A stretch of DNA of 64,000 nucleotides from Schistosoma mansoni (taxonomy: Eukaryota > Platyhelminthes > Trematoda > Strigeidida > Schistosomatidae): NCBI RefSeq assembly GCF_000237925.1, contig NC_031495.1, positions 19,240,435-19,304,434 of the forward strand. The letters run 5' to 3'. Below, piece by piece: positions 1-11,799 of this stretch (within the stretch, counting starts at the first letter, position 1; the number at the start of each line of letters is the position of its first letter). Under the pieces are notes generated by a model. It searched no databases and was not told the DNA's origin. It saw only the letters and a program-made list of their open reading frames with translations. The translations under genes and the position numbers were made by a program.

Positions 1-39
1 ACATACAAAGGCATCACATTACTATCAGTACTAGGAAAA

Positions 40-665
40 TTCCTGAATAGAGCGTTGCCGAACTGTAGCGGCAGCATTATCGATGAACAAGGAGGATGTG
101 ATGCGGATTTGAACGCAAGTATCGGTCAAAAAAGGCAGCATTTTAACAACTGAGGAATATATGAGACTCAAAATGACTGCCAACCAACAGCAAAGTCAGC
201 AGTGTCAATACGAACGTTTAGACAGTTCTACTGTATGGAACTGAAACTTGGAGAACTATCACAATCATTATGAAAAAATTAAAGTATTTATAAACGATTG
301 TCAATGTGAGATATTAAATGTGCGTTGTCCAGATACTATCAGCAACAGCCTACTGTGGGACAGAACAAACGAACTTTCAGCTGAACAGGAAACTGAAAAA
401 GGGAAATAGGAATGGATAGGTCATGCAATTTGGAAGTCACTAAACTGTGTCGCGAGGCAAGCTCTAACTTGCGACCCTGATGGGAAACAGAAAAGAAGAT
501 CAAATAACACAGTGTGTCTGGAATTGGAAATAGGCATCACGGGGGGTGAAAAGCAACTGGAAATAATCGGAAACGATTTCTCAGGACAGAGTTCGATGGA
601 GAGTGGTGATGAGCGGCCTATGCTTCTCCGCGAGGGGTAGCAGGCGTAAGAGAGCAAGTAAGCAG
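40..665 (+). mobile_element. RTE-B retrotransposon, decayed 3' end
   Basis: Plus-strand remnant of the C-terminal part of an RTE-like endonuclease/reverse transcriptase. Translated with frame jumps it gives pieces that line up with the other RTE-B copies here: GSIIDEQGGCDADLNASIG near the start, a passage ending in a degenerate LLYGAETW motif near 225-255, and the [10 protein letters not shown] block near 450-490 (here RASSNLRPDGKQK). It ends with the family's 3' consensus (cggcctatgct...ggtagcaggcgtaag) at about 612-660. Many frameshifts and stops make it inactive. The left end is cut by the window edge or by an old truncation. Confidence 0.7.
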
Positions 666-984
666 AATTAGATGGGCACAAATGAATGCATCATATTAAG
701 AATTCGTACTCAGCGGTCCATCAAGTACAAAGGAATCATCAGTTGGTACAAGTACCATAACCACCGCAGCTGAAGTGGGGACGCAAATTTATTTAGTCCT
801 TTGTGTTCCTTCTACCTAGGTTTTCCTTGTGTCTGTTCTACTGCGTATTGGATATAGTCTCTGTATAATCTGAAATGAACTAATCCGTAATAAAACCAAC
901 AATGAAAATTTGGACGGCCTCACTTTGGTGCTTGCAAAGTATTCGGTTGTAGGACCCGCTGGTACATGAGTCATAGATCTATCA

Positions 985-1900
985 ACTATCTTCAGACGAC
1001 TTTTCGTAGATTGTGGAAAAGGAGTTCTTGTACGAAAATACTTTCCACTGAAGCAATTTCATCATTATTTCTTTTGCGTACGGCCTGGCAACTGTGCACC
1101 GAAAGAATTTATCTACTTCCTTCTCCAGGTATTTGAATTTTGCAGCAGTGATAGAATTGATGTTTGTTTTCAAATTCTTGATAGATGGTCCGAAACCAGT
1201 TATGAAGAGTTCACAACTCAGGATTGAGGATCTATAGTTTCTAATCAGCAAATTACCACACACAAGAATAGGGAATTTATGAATGGTAATACTGGATGGA
1301 GAAATTTAGTAAGTCTAATTATAGCGTCGGGATTTAACGACTCCAACGTTCAACTGGAATGATGGACATTATACTACCAGTGTCAACAACAAAATCGTGA
1401 AAAACACTACCAAACAGATACAATCGTTTCCGAATATGAAGTAAATTACTTGAAGTTGCAAAAAAGGTTAGTATTTGATCAGTAGAATCACTCTAATTAA
1501 CAGAAACAGAGTCACAAAGTTTAGTATCACCTGCAGCTTAATGAACAGAAGTTCTACAAACGGACTGAATGTGTCCTATTTTACCATGCTCAAAGTATTT
1601 GGCATGACGAAATACACACAAATTACGTAGGGTCTTAACCATTAATCGTGATCGAGGGAAAAAAGTCGTTTGAGCACCACAGTCACAAGTATAGGAACTT
1701 CCTAATAATCACTTCTCTTGTAGACGCTGAACTATCACATCCTCTCTAAAATCCGCTGTAAACCGATTGTACGTAAGCATCAGGCACCGAACTTAGCGCC
1801 GTGACCTTGAAAACCTGCAAAAGCTTCTGATTCGCTCGTCCAAAATGCCGTACGCATTATAATGTGAAAAACCTAATACAACCTGCTGTTGCAATGACTG
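985..1900 (-). mobile_element. Gypsy-type LTR retrotransposon, gag/protease remnant
   Basis: On the minus strand a broken frame reads, in order, a zinc-knuckle-like stretch (HGKIGHIQSVC, about 1555-1600), then a retroviral-type aspartic protease core (FHDFVVDTGSIMSIIP, about 1365-1410) with the catalytic DTGS motif. A 93-residue open frame (982-1263) follows in the same direction and may come from the protease-RT linker. The order CCHC then DTGS is that of the gag-pol junction of Ty3/Gypsy elements. Only part of the first knuckle remains and stops interrupt the frame, so this is a dead fragment. No LTR was recognised beside it. Confidence 0.55.
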
Positions 1901-2885
1901 ACACGTTTTCAGATCACTGACCTTCGTTTAGCTAACCATTCGTTTCATGTAATGTTTCTAAATGCTATATTTACTTTATATTGTTTTGACCAAAAAAATT
2001 ATTCATTGAGAAGATGGATTTAAACATAATGCTGTAATTTTAATGATATATTTTGTAAAGAAAAACTCGACAAAATGAAAGTCATGCAAACTAATGTCTT
2101 ATATCACTGTCTAGTTATTTTATCGATCTCACTGTTTGTGAGGCACACAAAAGGAAGCATCTTAGTTATCTAAATGCTAATCCCAACCAGATGAAAGAAG
2201 TTATTAGTTATTTTATTTTACCTATCTCGTGTAAATTTTGTGTACATAACTTAATACTTCAATCTCTATCCATGGGTTGAAAGACAATTAACTATTAAAC
2301 ACAAAATTTTTTTAAGAAATCGGTTAAGAAAGCTCATAAACTAAAAAAGGCTAACTGATGCAGTTCTAAATGTGAGCAATGGGAAAAACCGTATTCTTAA
2401 AACCTACAATAATAATTAAGAAGTGTTGACTATAGTTTATGGTTGTATAGCACATATTACTAAGCCAAAAGCACACAAACTTATTTGAGCAGAATTGCGA
2501 ATACGAGTGGATGCGAGCGAGAGAGCGAATTAAGAGGCATATTAAGAGTCTAAGGAATTTGTCAGATTCAAACACATCTATAGGCAGCGAGATAATAAAC
2601 TATTATTTAAGCTAGAAAGAGAAATATGTTTGTAGACTTTCCCATATTGTCGAGCATACATGATCATATGAACATGATAATAACAACACAGATATAGGCA
2701 AATTGTTACTGTTCGAATGATACTATTAAAAAAAGTTAATTGAAGGGCTTCACAGAACTACACGTAAACAGAATTAAGTGTAGGTACTACACACTGTCTC
2801 TCAAATAATGCACATATAATCTTAACCATATAATTAGTCAAGTCCCAGTTACAATTAAATTATTCACCAGTATATTTATCATATT
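1901..2885. other. AT-rich non-coding stretch
   Basis: I see no gene, RNA or clear repeat here. Short open frames, such as a 69-codon minus-strand frame at 2366-2575, have biased composition and no flanking splice signals. Confidence 0.5.
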
Positions 2886-3166
2886 GTAGTGTGGTCTACT
2901 TATATCCATATAAGTAGTATATGGTGATGGTCAGACGTAGAATGTACTTTGGCAGAAGACCGATAAGGAAAGAACTGAAATGAAGCGCGATTGGTAGGAA
3001 AATGCGTAAACAATGAAATTAGAGAAGATGAACTGATATTTACAGAAGAAACAGTGAAGATTGAGATAATTAGTTTCTTATTTTGCAAATTAACTGTTTG
3101 CTGTATGGTTATCAGAATTTAGTGAGATAGTCTGTAATTTGTGCCTAAATACATTCGATTGTCCTC
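2886..3166 (+). repeat. Interspersed repeat, copy 1 (about 280 bp)
   Basis: This segment recurs in the same orientation at 11152-11434 with about 80% identity by eye. Shared landmarks are a small palindrome around acttatatccatataagt, the stretch gataaggaaagaa, and a conserved right end tttagtgagatag. It carries no open frame on either strand that is preserved between the copies. Copy 1 is followed directly by an RTE-B remnant. The family is not one I can name. Confidence 0.65.
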
Positions 3167-3169
3167 ACT

Positions 3170-3526
3170 AGTGGCTGTCCACGCAAAATACTCCAAATCC
3201 ATCGGCCAGACACCAACAGCAACAACCTACTCTGGTAAAAAAAATATAGGATTCCAGTTGGAGAGGAAATCACGAGAAAGTGATGTTGGTGGATAGGATA
3301 CACATTGGGGAAATCATCAGACTGTATCACGAACCTAGTCCTAACTTAGAATCCTCAATGTGAAAAGAAAAGAACCAGACCAAAGAACACATTTCTCCAG
3401 GAATCGGAGGCAGACATAAAAAGAATAAATAACATTTAGGGACAGGTAAAAAAAGAGAACCTCGTTGAGAATGGGTTGGTGATTACTAATCAGAGGCCTA
3501 TGTTTCACGAGAGATAGATTTGTGTA
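3170..3526 (+). mobile_element. RTE-B retrotransposon, decayed 3' fragment
   Basis: Plus-strand remnant matching the last ~120 codons of the RTE-B ORF in this window. Recognisable pieces are YSKSIGQTPTATTYSG, the region of the [10 protein letters not shown] block (degenerate, 3330-3360) and the 3' sequence gcctatgtttcacgagag. It is riddled with stops and small indels. Confidence 0.55.
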
Positions 3527-5680
3527 AATAAATTGTTATATTTGCTTGAACAATATGGGACAACTCCATGTAATGTCTTGGTGACGTATTTCGTCACCGA
3601 TTGGTGTCAACTAGAAAATCACTGAAAGATGCAAAACGTCGAACAATTATTCTGTCTTAATTAAGAATGTCTTAGCGGCGTAGATCGAGGATTCCGTTTG
3701 ACACTAAAGTCCTGATTGTAATCTATTTTCCACCAATACAATCTTTTAAAGCGGTAAAACGGCTATCTAGTCCTAAATTTTCAATGGTTGTCTAACCTAG
3801 ATCGGTTTTGTTATAAAGGTAGGATACTTGTTATAACGCTAGGGTTTCTTTCTATAACAGTCCTTTCACTTTTTACTCGTATATGGGACGTTAATTTACT
3901 TTAGACGAATATCTACATTAGATTCCCTCCCAGTGTCTATTCTACAAGACTTCAACACAACTCTTATCAAGAACACGCGATTAGCCTGACTAGAACGTCA
4001 ATATATATTTCCACACCAAAATCCGACACAAACCAACAACAAGAACAGTAAATCAATAGTAATGAGGATAAGGGAATATATGACACGTATAACACTTGTC
4101 ACACTATCTACATGTCTGACTCAGTAAAACAACCAATAGTTATCATTCTCGCCCACACATCAGGTTTGCGATTTCAGTGAAATTTATCAATCTCCACAGT
4201 CATATTCTGACCATTCTTTTTTTAACCGCGTGTTGTTGCTACGCTCCCATTTTTCAAGCACACAAATCATTGCATCTAGCTGGACCTGTAATCCATATAA
4301 TAAATTTTCTAGATTTCATCAATGTATTAAGCGCTCATTTATTCAGATAGTAATAAAGACTATTCATCGGTGGATTTTCGTTATCAAGTGTTAGTTGGCC
4401 ATTGAAGATAGAGAAAACACTTTCTTTCCAATCATTGTTACTTCTCGTGTCGACAAAGTATAGAGAAAATAAATGATACAACCCTACAGTGGTACATTTT
4501 ATGATTTCTCTACTGTATTTCTTAAAATCTATGTCAAGTTCTCACTGAAATAACTTTATCTCAAATAAGTAATCTAACCTATTCTTTTAAGAGTCTATTG
4601 AAAATTTGATCGATAGTTTCTTGAATTTCTATAAATCTATTTATTTTCAGTACAATTTAATGAAAATCTTAAATTTGATCTTGTTAAACAACGGTAAATA
4701 ATTACTCAAATACTACTTAATGTTCTTGATTTCACTTCTTGAAGAACAATATATATCGTTACAAAGATTTTTTATTCTTTTTAGTTTAAATGTATACAAG
4801 GTTAATCTTATTTTACAGTTCAGGATTCTTGAAAATTCACGCTTAAAACAACAGTTGTTCAATAGATATTCGTGTTAAACTTGATCTACGACACATACTA
4901 AAGATCTCACAATATATTCAATCACAACAGAGTTAATTTGTTATTCAAATCAGAAATACAGTAAGACATAATAAAAGTAACATAATAATTTACATGTTAT
5001 ACTTTCAAGAGAAGTGGTGTAAATCCTCCATGTTTTTATGCAAACATCATATCATATAATTAACTGACGTTATAATTCTTAGATTGGCATGGATATCACG
5101 ACAAAATTCATTTTGTATTTTTCGCATATCTGCTAGCTACCTATCTTTAGTTCATTTTTATTATATAATTTCTACTCTGTTTGTTCAATAGTGATATATA
5201 TATAAAATAAACGAACTAATCTATGAGTTATCGTATTACCTAGAAAGTTAGAAATGATCAGTCATATTTACAACTAGTGTGTTGCACACGGTTTGATGAA
5301 AATGATTATTTATGGTAAATCGGTTTCACCACAACTTATAAGTGGGAGTAACTAAATTCTAAACACTAATAAATCAATACTAATTGTTATCAAGAAATCT
5401 CACGAATTTTTCACCATAATGTTCCAAACATGTTAATCATTAAGCTTTGTTGTAGTAAGTTGTTATGTTTATAAACGTTTTGGTAAGTGACCTAATGAGG
5501 ACACTGAATGATTTAAAAACTTTTAAAAATTAAGAGAGACTAACAAGTTAGGTTCCTATGGTGACAGTAACTATTGATATTTCTCAATTTATTGTTCAGA
5601 CTGAAAACAAAAGTGACTAAAAATATTGCTAACTAGGGCTTATAGAAACTATTGAATTTTATAGATTCCATCAAGAACCG
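3527..5680. other. AT-rich non-coding stretch
   Basis: No gene is supported. At 3578-3600 there is a short hairpin (GGTGACG / CGTCACC with a 5-nt loop). At about 3745-3810 the sequence resembles the 3' third of the type 2 hammerhead SINE (gtaaaacggctatctagtcc followed by ttttcaatggttgtcta). The rest shows nothing beyond (TA)n-like runs. Confidence 0.45.
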
Positions 5681-5689
5681 ATCTTAGTT

Positions 5690-6010
5690 AAAGAACCACA
5701 GAAAATCAGGAAGCTTTGGACGGCCATTTTGTTTCAATATGAGACCTTGTCGAGTACGAAGTAGTTGCCTAGCAATGGTAATAAAAGACAATTATCCAAT
5801 ACCGTGATTTGACTAAGGTTAAATATGCAAAACATTGGATATTATCTAAATCGTTTCAAAGTTAACGGCTCACCGCTTGGACTTGAATGTCTTAGATTGC
5901 AGTCTCTAGTGGAATTGTGAATACGCACTTGCTGTATAGTTCTTTTCTCGAAAGAAATAGCAGCCCACTATTTCCTAGTTTTCAATTGTTGTTCAACTAA
6001 GATCAATTTT
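5690..6010. mobile_element. Inverted pair of decayed hammerhead SINEs
   Basis: The left part (about 5690-5775) read on the minus strand gives a degenerate type 2 hammerhead region and tail (caaaatggccgtccaaagc). The right part (about 5860-6010) read on the plus strand gives a tRNA-like head (caaagttaacggctcaccg) and then a degenerate hammerhead region and tail (tttcctagttttcaattgttg). The hammerhead core is lost in both arms. The two copies point their heads at each other. Confidence 0.4.
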
Positions 6011-6315
6011 TGATGTTTACCCAAATCATTACAAGAACTTTTCCAAAACATTTCTTACATCTCATATCTTTTATGCATTTATAAAACAATAATTTAATTT
6101 ATCAAATTATTTCCACGAGTTTTTTCGCGCTTAAAGATCTTTATTGAATAAGGGAATATTCGGAATTGAAATCATTCACAAGAAATAAATTATCTAAAAT
6201 ATTGTTTATTTAATATGGATCAAAATATTTTAAATGATAGTATTTTAGTTTCGTATCTAGTCTCGATAGAAGTAATTCTGTCAAGTTCATTATCACAATG
6301 ATACACACCGCTCAC

Positions 6316-6406
6316 TTTTCTCGTATTACCATTCTTTCCATTGCAATTATTTTGTGTTTTATTGTCATTAGTAGAAAATGATGGGCTATGCATTTTGAAG
6401 TGTTTA
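6316..6406 (-). CDS. Putative internal exon, Asn/Lys/Ser-rich
   Basis: On the minus strand an acceptor (caaattgtttag) at 6407-6418 opens 91 nt: one base, then 30 codons (KHFKMHSPSFSTNDNK... NGNTRK), then a donor GTGAGC at 6315. The reading is rich in Asn, Ser and Lys with no recognised domain. Its start phase (one base) fits the end phase of the next exon upstream on this strand (7471-7546), and the join would create a Cys codon. I do not recognise the protein. Open frames of 30 codons also occur by chance in this sequence, so the support is the combination of splice sites and phase. Confidence 0.35.
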
Positions 6407-7470
6407 CTAAACAATTTGTTTGAGTGAATGCATTCAAACTGTTAATAGATTATCAAGTTCCTAAGCTCACCAACAAATAATATTATATATTTAAATAAAA
6501 GTTTTGGATATCATTAAAGCCGAATGACCCATTGTGTAGCGTCCGAATGTATTTAGCCATTATTCAGATATCTCAATTCATACAAAGCAGTTGTGACAGC
6601 TACATACTAAACAAAATCCCTGAAATTATCTGGCTATGAACAATGTAATCAAAACATTGTACGTAAAGAAATTCATTTGAAATAAAATGCTGCTTTTCGT
6701 TACTGATTTCACTTGATGAAATTTTTAATCCAAATTTTATTTGACTTTTAGCATAGCATCCATGATAGGCTACTGAAGTCTATTTACTAGTAGTATACAC
6801 TATCTAGATTCATTCTTTGGTTACATATTTATACTGAGTTATGATTAACTAAATCTAATATACTCTAATTCTTTCAAAAAATCACTAGACTTCAGTATTA
6901 GTCTACATATGCGTTTTTAATAAATTCTATCAGAACTCTAATCTGAAAATGATGGTGTGACTACTTATATATACACCATTCGTACTGTTCTGCATTTTGC
7001 TTAATTAAAAAATGGGGTACACTGATGACCAGTATATCATATTGATTACTACGATTGTTGCTTCATTTTATGCTCAAAAACAATCAAATTGATATCAGCA
7101 TCTGCATCAAAGTTACACGATCATACCTAATTAATTTTCAGGTATGATAAATACCTACAAGTAACATAATCGATTTTCCTACATTTCCATCTTTTTGCCT
7201 TCGGAAATCTATTATAACGGAAAAGTATAATGAAACTGATGTTAAATAGAATGCCTATTTGGTATGATTTTATATTCTAACGTTTGTTTTATCTTCCGTA
7301 GTTTTGTGAAGACTTCACATGATTTAAAGGTATAGCCTATCTCCAGCTGATTCGAACTACTGAGTTATTGAAAACTAGGAATTAAGGGACAGTTATGTTG
7401 ACTTAGTTCTGTATTTCCCAGGAATAACAACGAAAGATTCCATACTGAAAATAACTCAAAGCTATAACAC

Positions 7471-7546
7471 CATGCAACAAGTACTGTGATTCCAAGTTCA
7501 TCAATAAGATTTGAGACATATTTTGCATAAACAAGCAACAGTCTCC
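7471..7546 (-). CDS. Putative internal exon, unknown protein
   Basis: Minus-strand exon candidate: acceptor ending in ctattag (7547-7553), then 2 nt, 24 codons reading RLLLVYAKYVSNLIDELGI and TVLVA, then 2 nt before a GTGTTA donor. The composition (Leu, Val, Ile with charged residues) looks protein-like. Its end phase fits the exon at 6316-6406. The frame also stays open beyond the donor to 7365, so the 3' boundary is uncertain. The function is unknown. Confidence 0.35.
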
Positions 7547-7716
7547 CTAATAGCATGTATTTTACTAGAAATGCTAACTGATAAAATGTCTCAAATCACA
7601 AAAAATAATCTCCAAGATCTTACTGGTTGTCAGAGGTTTTCTAGCTAGTATTCCACAACCCTCTTGTAGCAATTTCTGAAAATGAATTTAATTTAAAGCA
7701 ATTAGTCCCTTTGATA

Positions 7717-7797
7717 AATTTTGATAGTGTAATAAGAAGACGAAGATTATCAGAACAGTTCTGATAATCTTCGTATTCTTACTGTACTATCGGAATT
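7717..7797. repeat. Near-perfect 40-bp inverted repeat
   Basis: Arms 7717-7756 and 7758-7797 are reverse complements at about 35 of 40 positions. The 15 bp next to the single-base centre (7757) are perfect: gaagattatcagaac against gttctgataatcttc. The one-base spacer makes a cruciform or snap-back structure likely, and a conventional microRNA precursor unlikely. It may be a small foldback transposon. Confidence 0.75.
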
Positions 7798-7867
7798 TAA
7801 TTTAATCCATGAATTAAGCTGAACTCATAAATTTAGGTAAACAAAGATCAACATTCACTTGGTATTG

Positions 7868-8040
7868 TTTGGTGGAATCTTCCCATTGATGTTTAGGACT
7901 GTAATTTATCAGTCTCTTATTGACATTTGTGAACATCAAGTCTGAGATGCAGGTACATTCAGCTGACGAGTCCTAAATAGGACGAAATAAGCGTCCTAGA
8001 TTCCACTGCTAGCTACTATCCATCTTTGCTTACATGATCA
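7868..8040 (+). mobile_element. Smalpha-like hammerhead SINE, rearranged copy
   Basis: The first ~65 bp (gaatcttcccattgatgttt... cagtctcttattg) are the reverse complement of the SINE tail, as judged from the fuller copy at 31598-31900. The rest (from about 7931) is plus-strand hammerhead region plus the following tactatccatctttgctta. A tail-inverted 5' part joined to a forward 3' part is the same head-to-head geometry seen at other SINE loci here. No tRNA-like head is present. Confidence 0.6.
7949..8009 (+). ncRNA. Hammerhead ribozyme, probably inactive (stem III lost)
   Basis: The core elements are present: CTGACGAG (7963-7970), GAAA (7984-7987) and a GTC cleavage triplet (7993-7995). Stem II is GUCC/GGAC with a six-base loop. 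Stem I pairs GCAGGTACATTCAG with CTAGATTCCACTGC. The stem III segment reads TAAGCG instead of the self-pairing CGCGCG of other copies, so the short stem III cannot form within one molecule. Confidence 0.6.
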
Positions 8041-8255
8041 GCATTATTTACAGAAAAGTCTGAACTTAATTTGCTTCGTTGTACCAAACCTAATCTGAAG
8101 CCTTATAGTTCGAATATTTTAAAGTAGAGCATATCAAAGATTATGAGTCTTTAACAATATATTTACTAACTAGAATAATCTAAACCCATTAACTCATTTG
8201 GTCATATATACTGTGAATAAAATCGTAAACTACCAATAAATTAGTCAATAAATAT

Positions 8256-8500
8256 ATTATTAGCATAGTAATTTGTGGAGACTGTTGTATTTTCACAATT
8301 GGAATCACTAGTTCCTCTAAGGCAGACCACAATCGAAAACCTGGAAGCACTGAACGACCATTTCGTTCGAGCATGAAATTTTTTCTGGTGTGAGCATTCA
8401 CAATCCCTAAAGTAGGACTCGAACCAAAGACCTTCGGTCTCGCGTGAGAGTACTACAATTTCCACAATTCCCCACAATGATAACAATCGTACGCTCATTG
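8256..8500 (-). mobile_element. Type 2 hammerhead SINE, decayed
   Basis: The minus strand gives, in order, a tRNA-like head with a good B-box match (GGTTCGAGTCC, around 8417-8427), a degraded hammerhead region ending cagtgcttccagg, and the tail ggttttcgattgtggtct. The 5' half of the ribozyme core is unrecognisable, so no cleavage is expected. Confidence 0.55.
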
Positions 8501-8654
8501 ATGATTAGGTTAAAGATGCGACTCCTGAAGTTACATCGAGGAGCTGTATCCAGTGGAGTACGGTCCGTACCGTATGTGAGTCATATCCACTTCAGGCGAT
8601 GAACGAAGGGTTGCTCAAGATCATAGAGTGATTGAAGTTAGACATTAACACCAT

Positions 8655-8835
8655 TGGATGCCAAATCAGTGTTCAAGAGGTTAAGCGTTCGCTCACGAGA
8701 TCGAAGGCCCCGAGTATGAATTCTACGAACTGTATCGTGGATGCGTATTTTTGAGAAGTTCCATACCAGAACAAAATGGTTGTCCAGTGCTTTTATGCTT
8801 TAATGATGGTCTAGCATAGATCATGTCATGACTTC
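8655..8835 (+). mobile_element. Type 2 hammerhead SINE, decayed
   Basis: Plus-strand copy with a tRNA-like head (gttaagcgttcgctcacgag), a degraded hammerhead (ttgagaagttcc... caaaatggttgtccagtgc) and the tail atgatggtctagc. It lies head-to-head with the minus copy at 8256-8500. The core has changed at several invariant positions (CTGA to TTGA, GAAA to CAAA). Confidence 0.5.
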
Positions 8836-8840
8836 AACTG

Positions 8841-9473
8841 TGGAAATAATTATTTGTTAATCTTATGATTCAGACTATTATTTAATGATTAACATAATTC
8901 ATAACTGAAATAATTGATTTTTGATTCGCTAACTTATTTAATACAAAGTAAATAACTTTAATTTCAAATAAAGTTTAGTGAAGTGACTATATATAGTTGA
9001 ACTCAAATGGCTTGATTTCAACTAAACAAAAAATAAACATCGGAAATGAATGAAAATTTATTGATTAGTTTTAATTTAAAATCTTATTAAATGTAAATTC
9101 AATTCAATTTTGTGTTTATACAAATAAGACGATACTTCACATAACTAACATTTTGATAATAAGAACTGAGTAGAACGTAACGGCATATGAAAAGTTTACG
9201 GAAATAATTGATCGATACGATACAAGTTAGCTTGGACGTCTCTCTCTCTCTCTCTCTCTCTGTACATATATATATATATATGCCGACTTCAAATCTAAAT
9301 CTGTGTACACCTAAACATTTGCGCCTGTCAATATGTTTGACAAAATATGCATAATTATTCGAGAGTTATTGAAAATATTTATCATACAAAGTCTATCCAA
9401 TTAATGTGTGAATTAAGTTGAACTTTGCAAAATTTAAATTTTTGAAACTCATCCCCATCGAAATATAACTCAC
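8841..9473. other. AT-rich stretch with simple repeats
   Basis: Contains a (TC)n run at about 9239-9261 followed by (TA)n at about 9265-9281. No gene is supported. Confidence 0.6.
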
Positions 9474-9553
9474 TTGTGGTAGTGCACTCAGCTATATTAT
9501 TATTTTTATTGATCGAAGAATTCGTGAAAGTTTGTGAATGTCGAACTTCTGAG
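9474..9553 (-). CDS. Putative internal exon, Asn/Thr-rich
   Basis: Minus-strand candidate of 80 nt: one base, 26 codons (SEVRHSQTFTNSSINKNNN, IAECTTT), one base, then a good GTGAGT donor at 9473. The acceptor is a weak AAG without a clear pyrimidine tract. Its phases (one base in, one base out) are those needed to link the exon at 19114-19195 to the exon at 7471-7546. No domain is recognised, and this is the weakest link of the proposed chain. Confidence 0.25.
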
Positions 9554-10149
9554 CTTTTGTATGATTTCACATTTCGTTAGCATTATGTGTACAGACAATT
9601 TTCACAGATTTAGTTCATCAGAAATAACGGAGATGATGTAACAGCAATTAAAAAACACAAAAAACAACACTCATTCAATGTTCTGATGAAAAACAGTTGT
9701 TGACTATCGTCGTTGTTCTATTTTTGTCCCCAGGAAAGCATCAGCCAGTTAGTAATGACTTCAGCAAGACATCAAACAAACCTGATAATTGATTGTGATG
9801 AAAACTATACTGCGATGGTGAACTTTGTGATGATGTAATCATTTTACAACCGTTGAATACGTTCACACCTCACAGTTAGGATATTTCAACAAGCATGCTA
9901 TGAGAGTTCCTAAAATTACTTTAGATAGACAACTAGTTCATTTCGGACTTGAGTTGCGTTAAAATATGCTTTTAAAATCACGGGAACATATATTAAAATA
10001 CAGAGCGCGTTGTGGCTCTAACGGTTTAACAGCTATTAGCTTAACTATCCCAAATATATATTCTGTTTTTAAAAATGGCGATCTGTTATATATTTGTCAG
10101 CAGCCCTTTGTGAAGGTTACTGAATTTCATTAATATTACAAACCGATCT
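9554..10149. other. Non-coding stretch
   Basis: No gene, RNA or recognised repeat is visible. If the minus-strand exon chain is real this is intron. Confidence 0.4.
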
Positions 10150-10400
10150 AAGTAAGACAACCATTGGAAATATGGAAGTATTGGACAGTCGTTTCATTCA
10201 AGTATGGGACTCCTTGACAGTGTACATCCATGACTCCTCATCCGGGAATCGAAACCTGGACCTTCAGTCTTGCGTCCAAATGTCTAATCTATAAACTACT
10301 TGGCCGGAATCCAATGATGTACGAGTCCCACTCTAGGATGAAACGGCCATCCAGTACTTCCAGCTTTTTAATGACCATCTAACTTATATCAGCTTGTGAT
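10150..10400. mobile_element. Inverted pair of decayed type 2 hammerhead SINEs
   Basis: The left copy (10150-10315) is on the minus strand, with a B-box-like GGTTTCGATTCC and a hammerhead whose CTGAGGAG has become TCAAGGAG. The right copy (about 10318-10390) is on the plus strand and holds only the hammerhead region (gatgtacgagtcccac... gaaacggccatccagtac) and the start of the tail. It retains GAAAC and an allowed AUC cleavage triplet but has lost CTGA. Both copies look inactive. Confidence 0.5.
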
Positions 10401-11150
10401 TCGATGTAATATCTTTGTTAATAACCTGAGTTTGTAGGACAAAAAAACCAGAACTAAGACAAAAATGTGTAGTTATTATTAGTGGACTAGAAAAATGAAG
10501 CTGTTATGGAGCTTCAGGGCATTTATCAATAATGATTTCGAAACTAGACGAGGGGTAATTACAATGAAAGTAATTGTGTCATCTGTTAAGATAAACTGAA
10601 AAATGAAGTAATAGTAACAAGGTGACAGAATCGGAGAACAAAATGAAGATGATATTCTGCTAAAACAGAAGCTTATAGCTATGGTAGATGTAAAGGTCCC
10701 TATATACAACAGTCATTAGGAAATATCCTCTCAATCATTATTTCTACACAATTTAGTTGATTTTATTTCGTCAAACTCATTTATCATTTTCAACCTACAA
10801 TCTACTAGTTTATTTATTTACTATTGTTGGTTTTCATTTTGCTACTATCCACTTATTGTACTGATGTGAAATGTAGTTACTCGAACTGAATGACAACTGC
10901 ACTATGTTTTACTTCAACTGACTGACTGGAGTTAACTATTATCTAACTTAGTTTGACAACTTAACTGTGTTTATTTCTAAACTGTTTTTAAGTGTTCATG
11001 GACAAATTTATCTACATGAGAGATGACTTATCCGATCATAATTTGTGCTATTGGATAGGAAAAAAGTGGCCAATCCTCTTAAACAAACACTAACAATTTA
11101 GAAATGAATATTTGGTTTGAAAATGAATTTAAATTATCATAGTATATCTG
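10401..11150. other. Non-coding stretch
   Basis: Nothing is supported. A 76-codon minus-strand frame (10479-10709) has low-complexity hydrophobic composition, with no homologue in the window and no clear splice context. Confidence 0.4.
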
Positions 11151-11151
11151 T

Positions 11152-11434
11152 GGTGTGGGTTGCTTATATTCACATAAGTAGTATATGAAGATGGTCAGGC
11201 AGAGAATTTATTTCACTAGAAAATCGATAAGGAAAGAATGGAAACAAAACGCAATCGGTATGAAAATGTATGAACAATAATAATCGAAGACTATGGACTG
11301 ATATTTGCAGAAGGAATGGTCAAGATTGAGACAATTGATTAATAGTTTGCAAATTAACCATTTACTGTATGGTTGTCAGATTTTAGTGAGATAGTTTGTA
11401 ATTTACGTGCCAAATATATTCGACTGTGCCAACA
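11152..11434 (+). repeat. Interspersed repeat, copy 2 (about 280 bp)
   Basis: Second copy of the repeat at 2886-3166, same orientation, sharing cacataagtagtatatg near the left end and tttagtgagatag near the right end. It is preceded and followed by unrelated sequence, so the ends of the repeat can be set by comparing the two copies. Confidence 0.65.
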
Positions 11435-11799
11435 CGTCCTCTTGTTCACTGCATATCTATTACTATAAAGAATTATTATGGCTTTTCAGCTAAAAGCATC
11501 TAAAGAACACTTGCCATCAAATAATGAACAACATTGACATTGGGCAAACAAAAATATGTTGCCTTGAGGCCATGTATCTATGTTAAATAAACTCAAAAAA
11601 TGATTAGTCCTTATGTCAAACTGTGAACTCAGGGTTAAAATATCATTCATACTGGTTATATTTTCATTCACTGATCACTGAGTAGTATAAAAATTTCGGT
11701 TTTGAAATTCTAATTACTGATCAAAGTTTATAAACTACGTTACAGTAAATCCACTAGTCTAAATGATTTGACATCAAACGCATCATGTTTAGATGTAAG

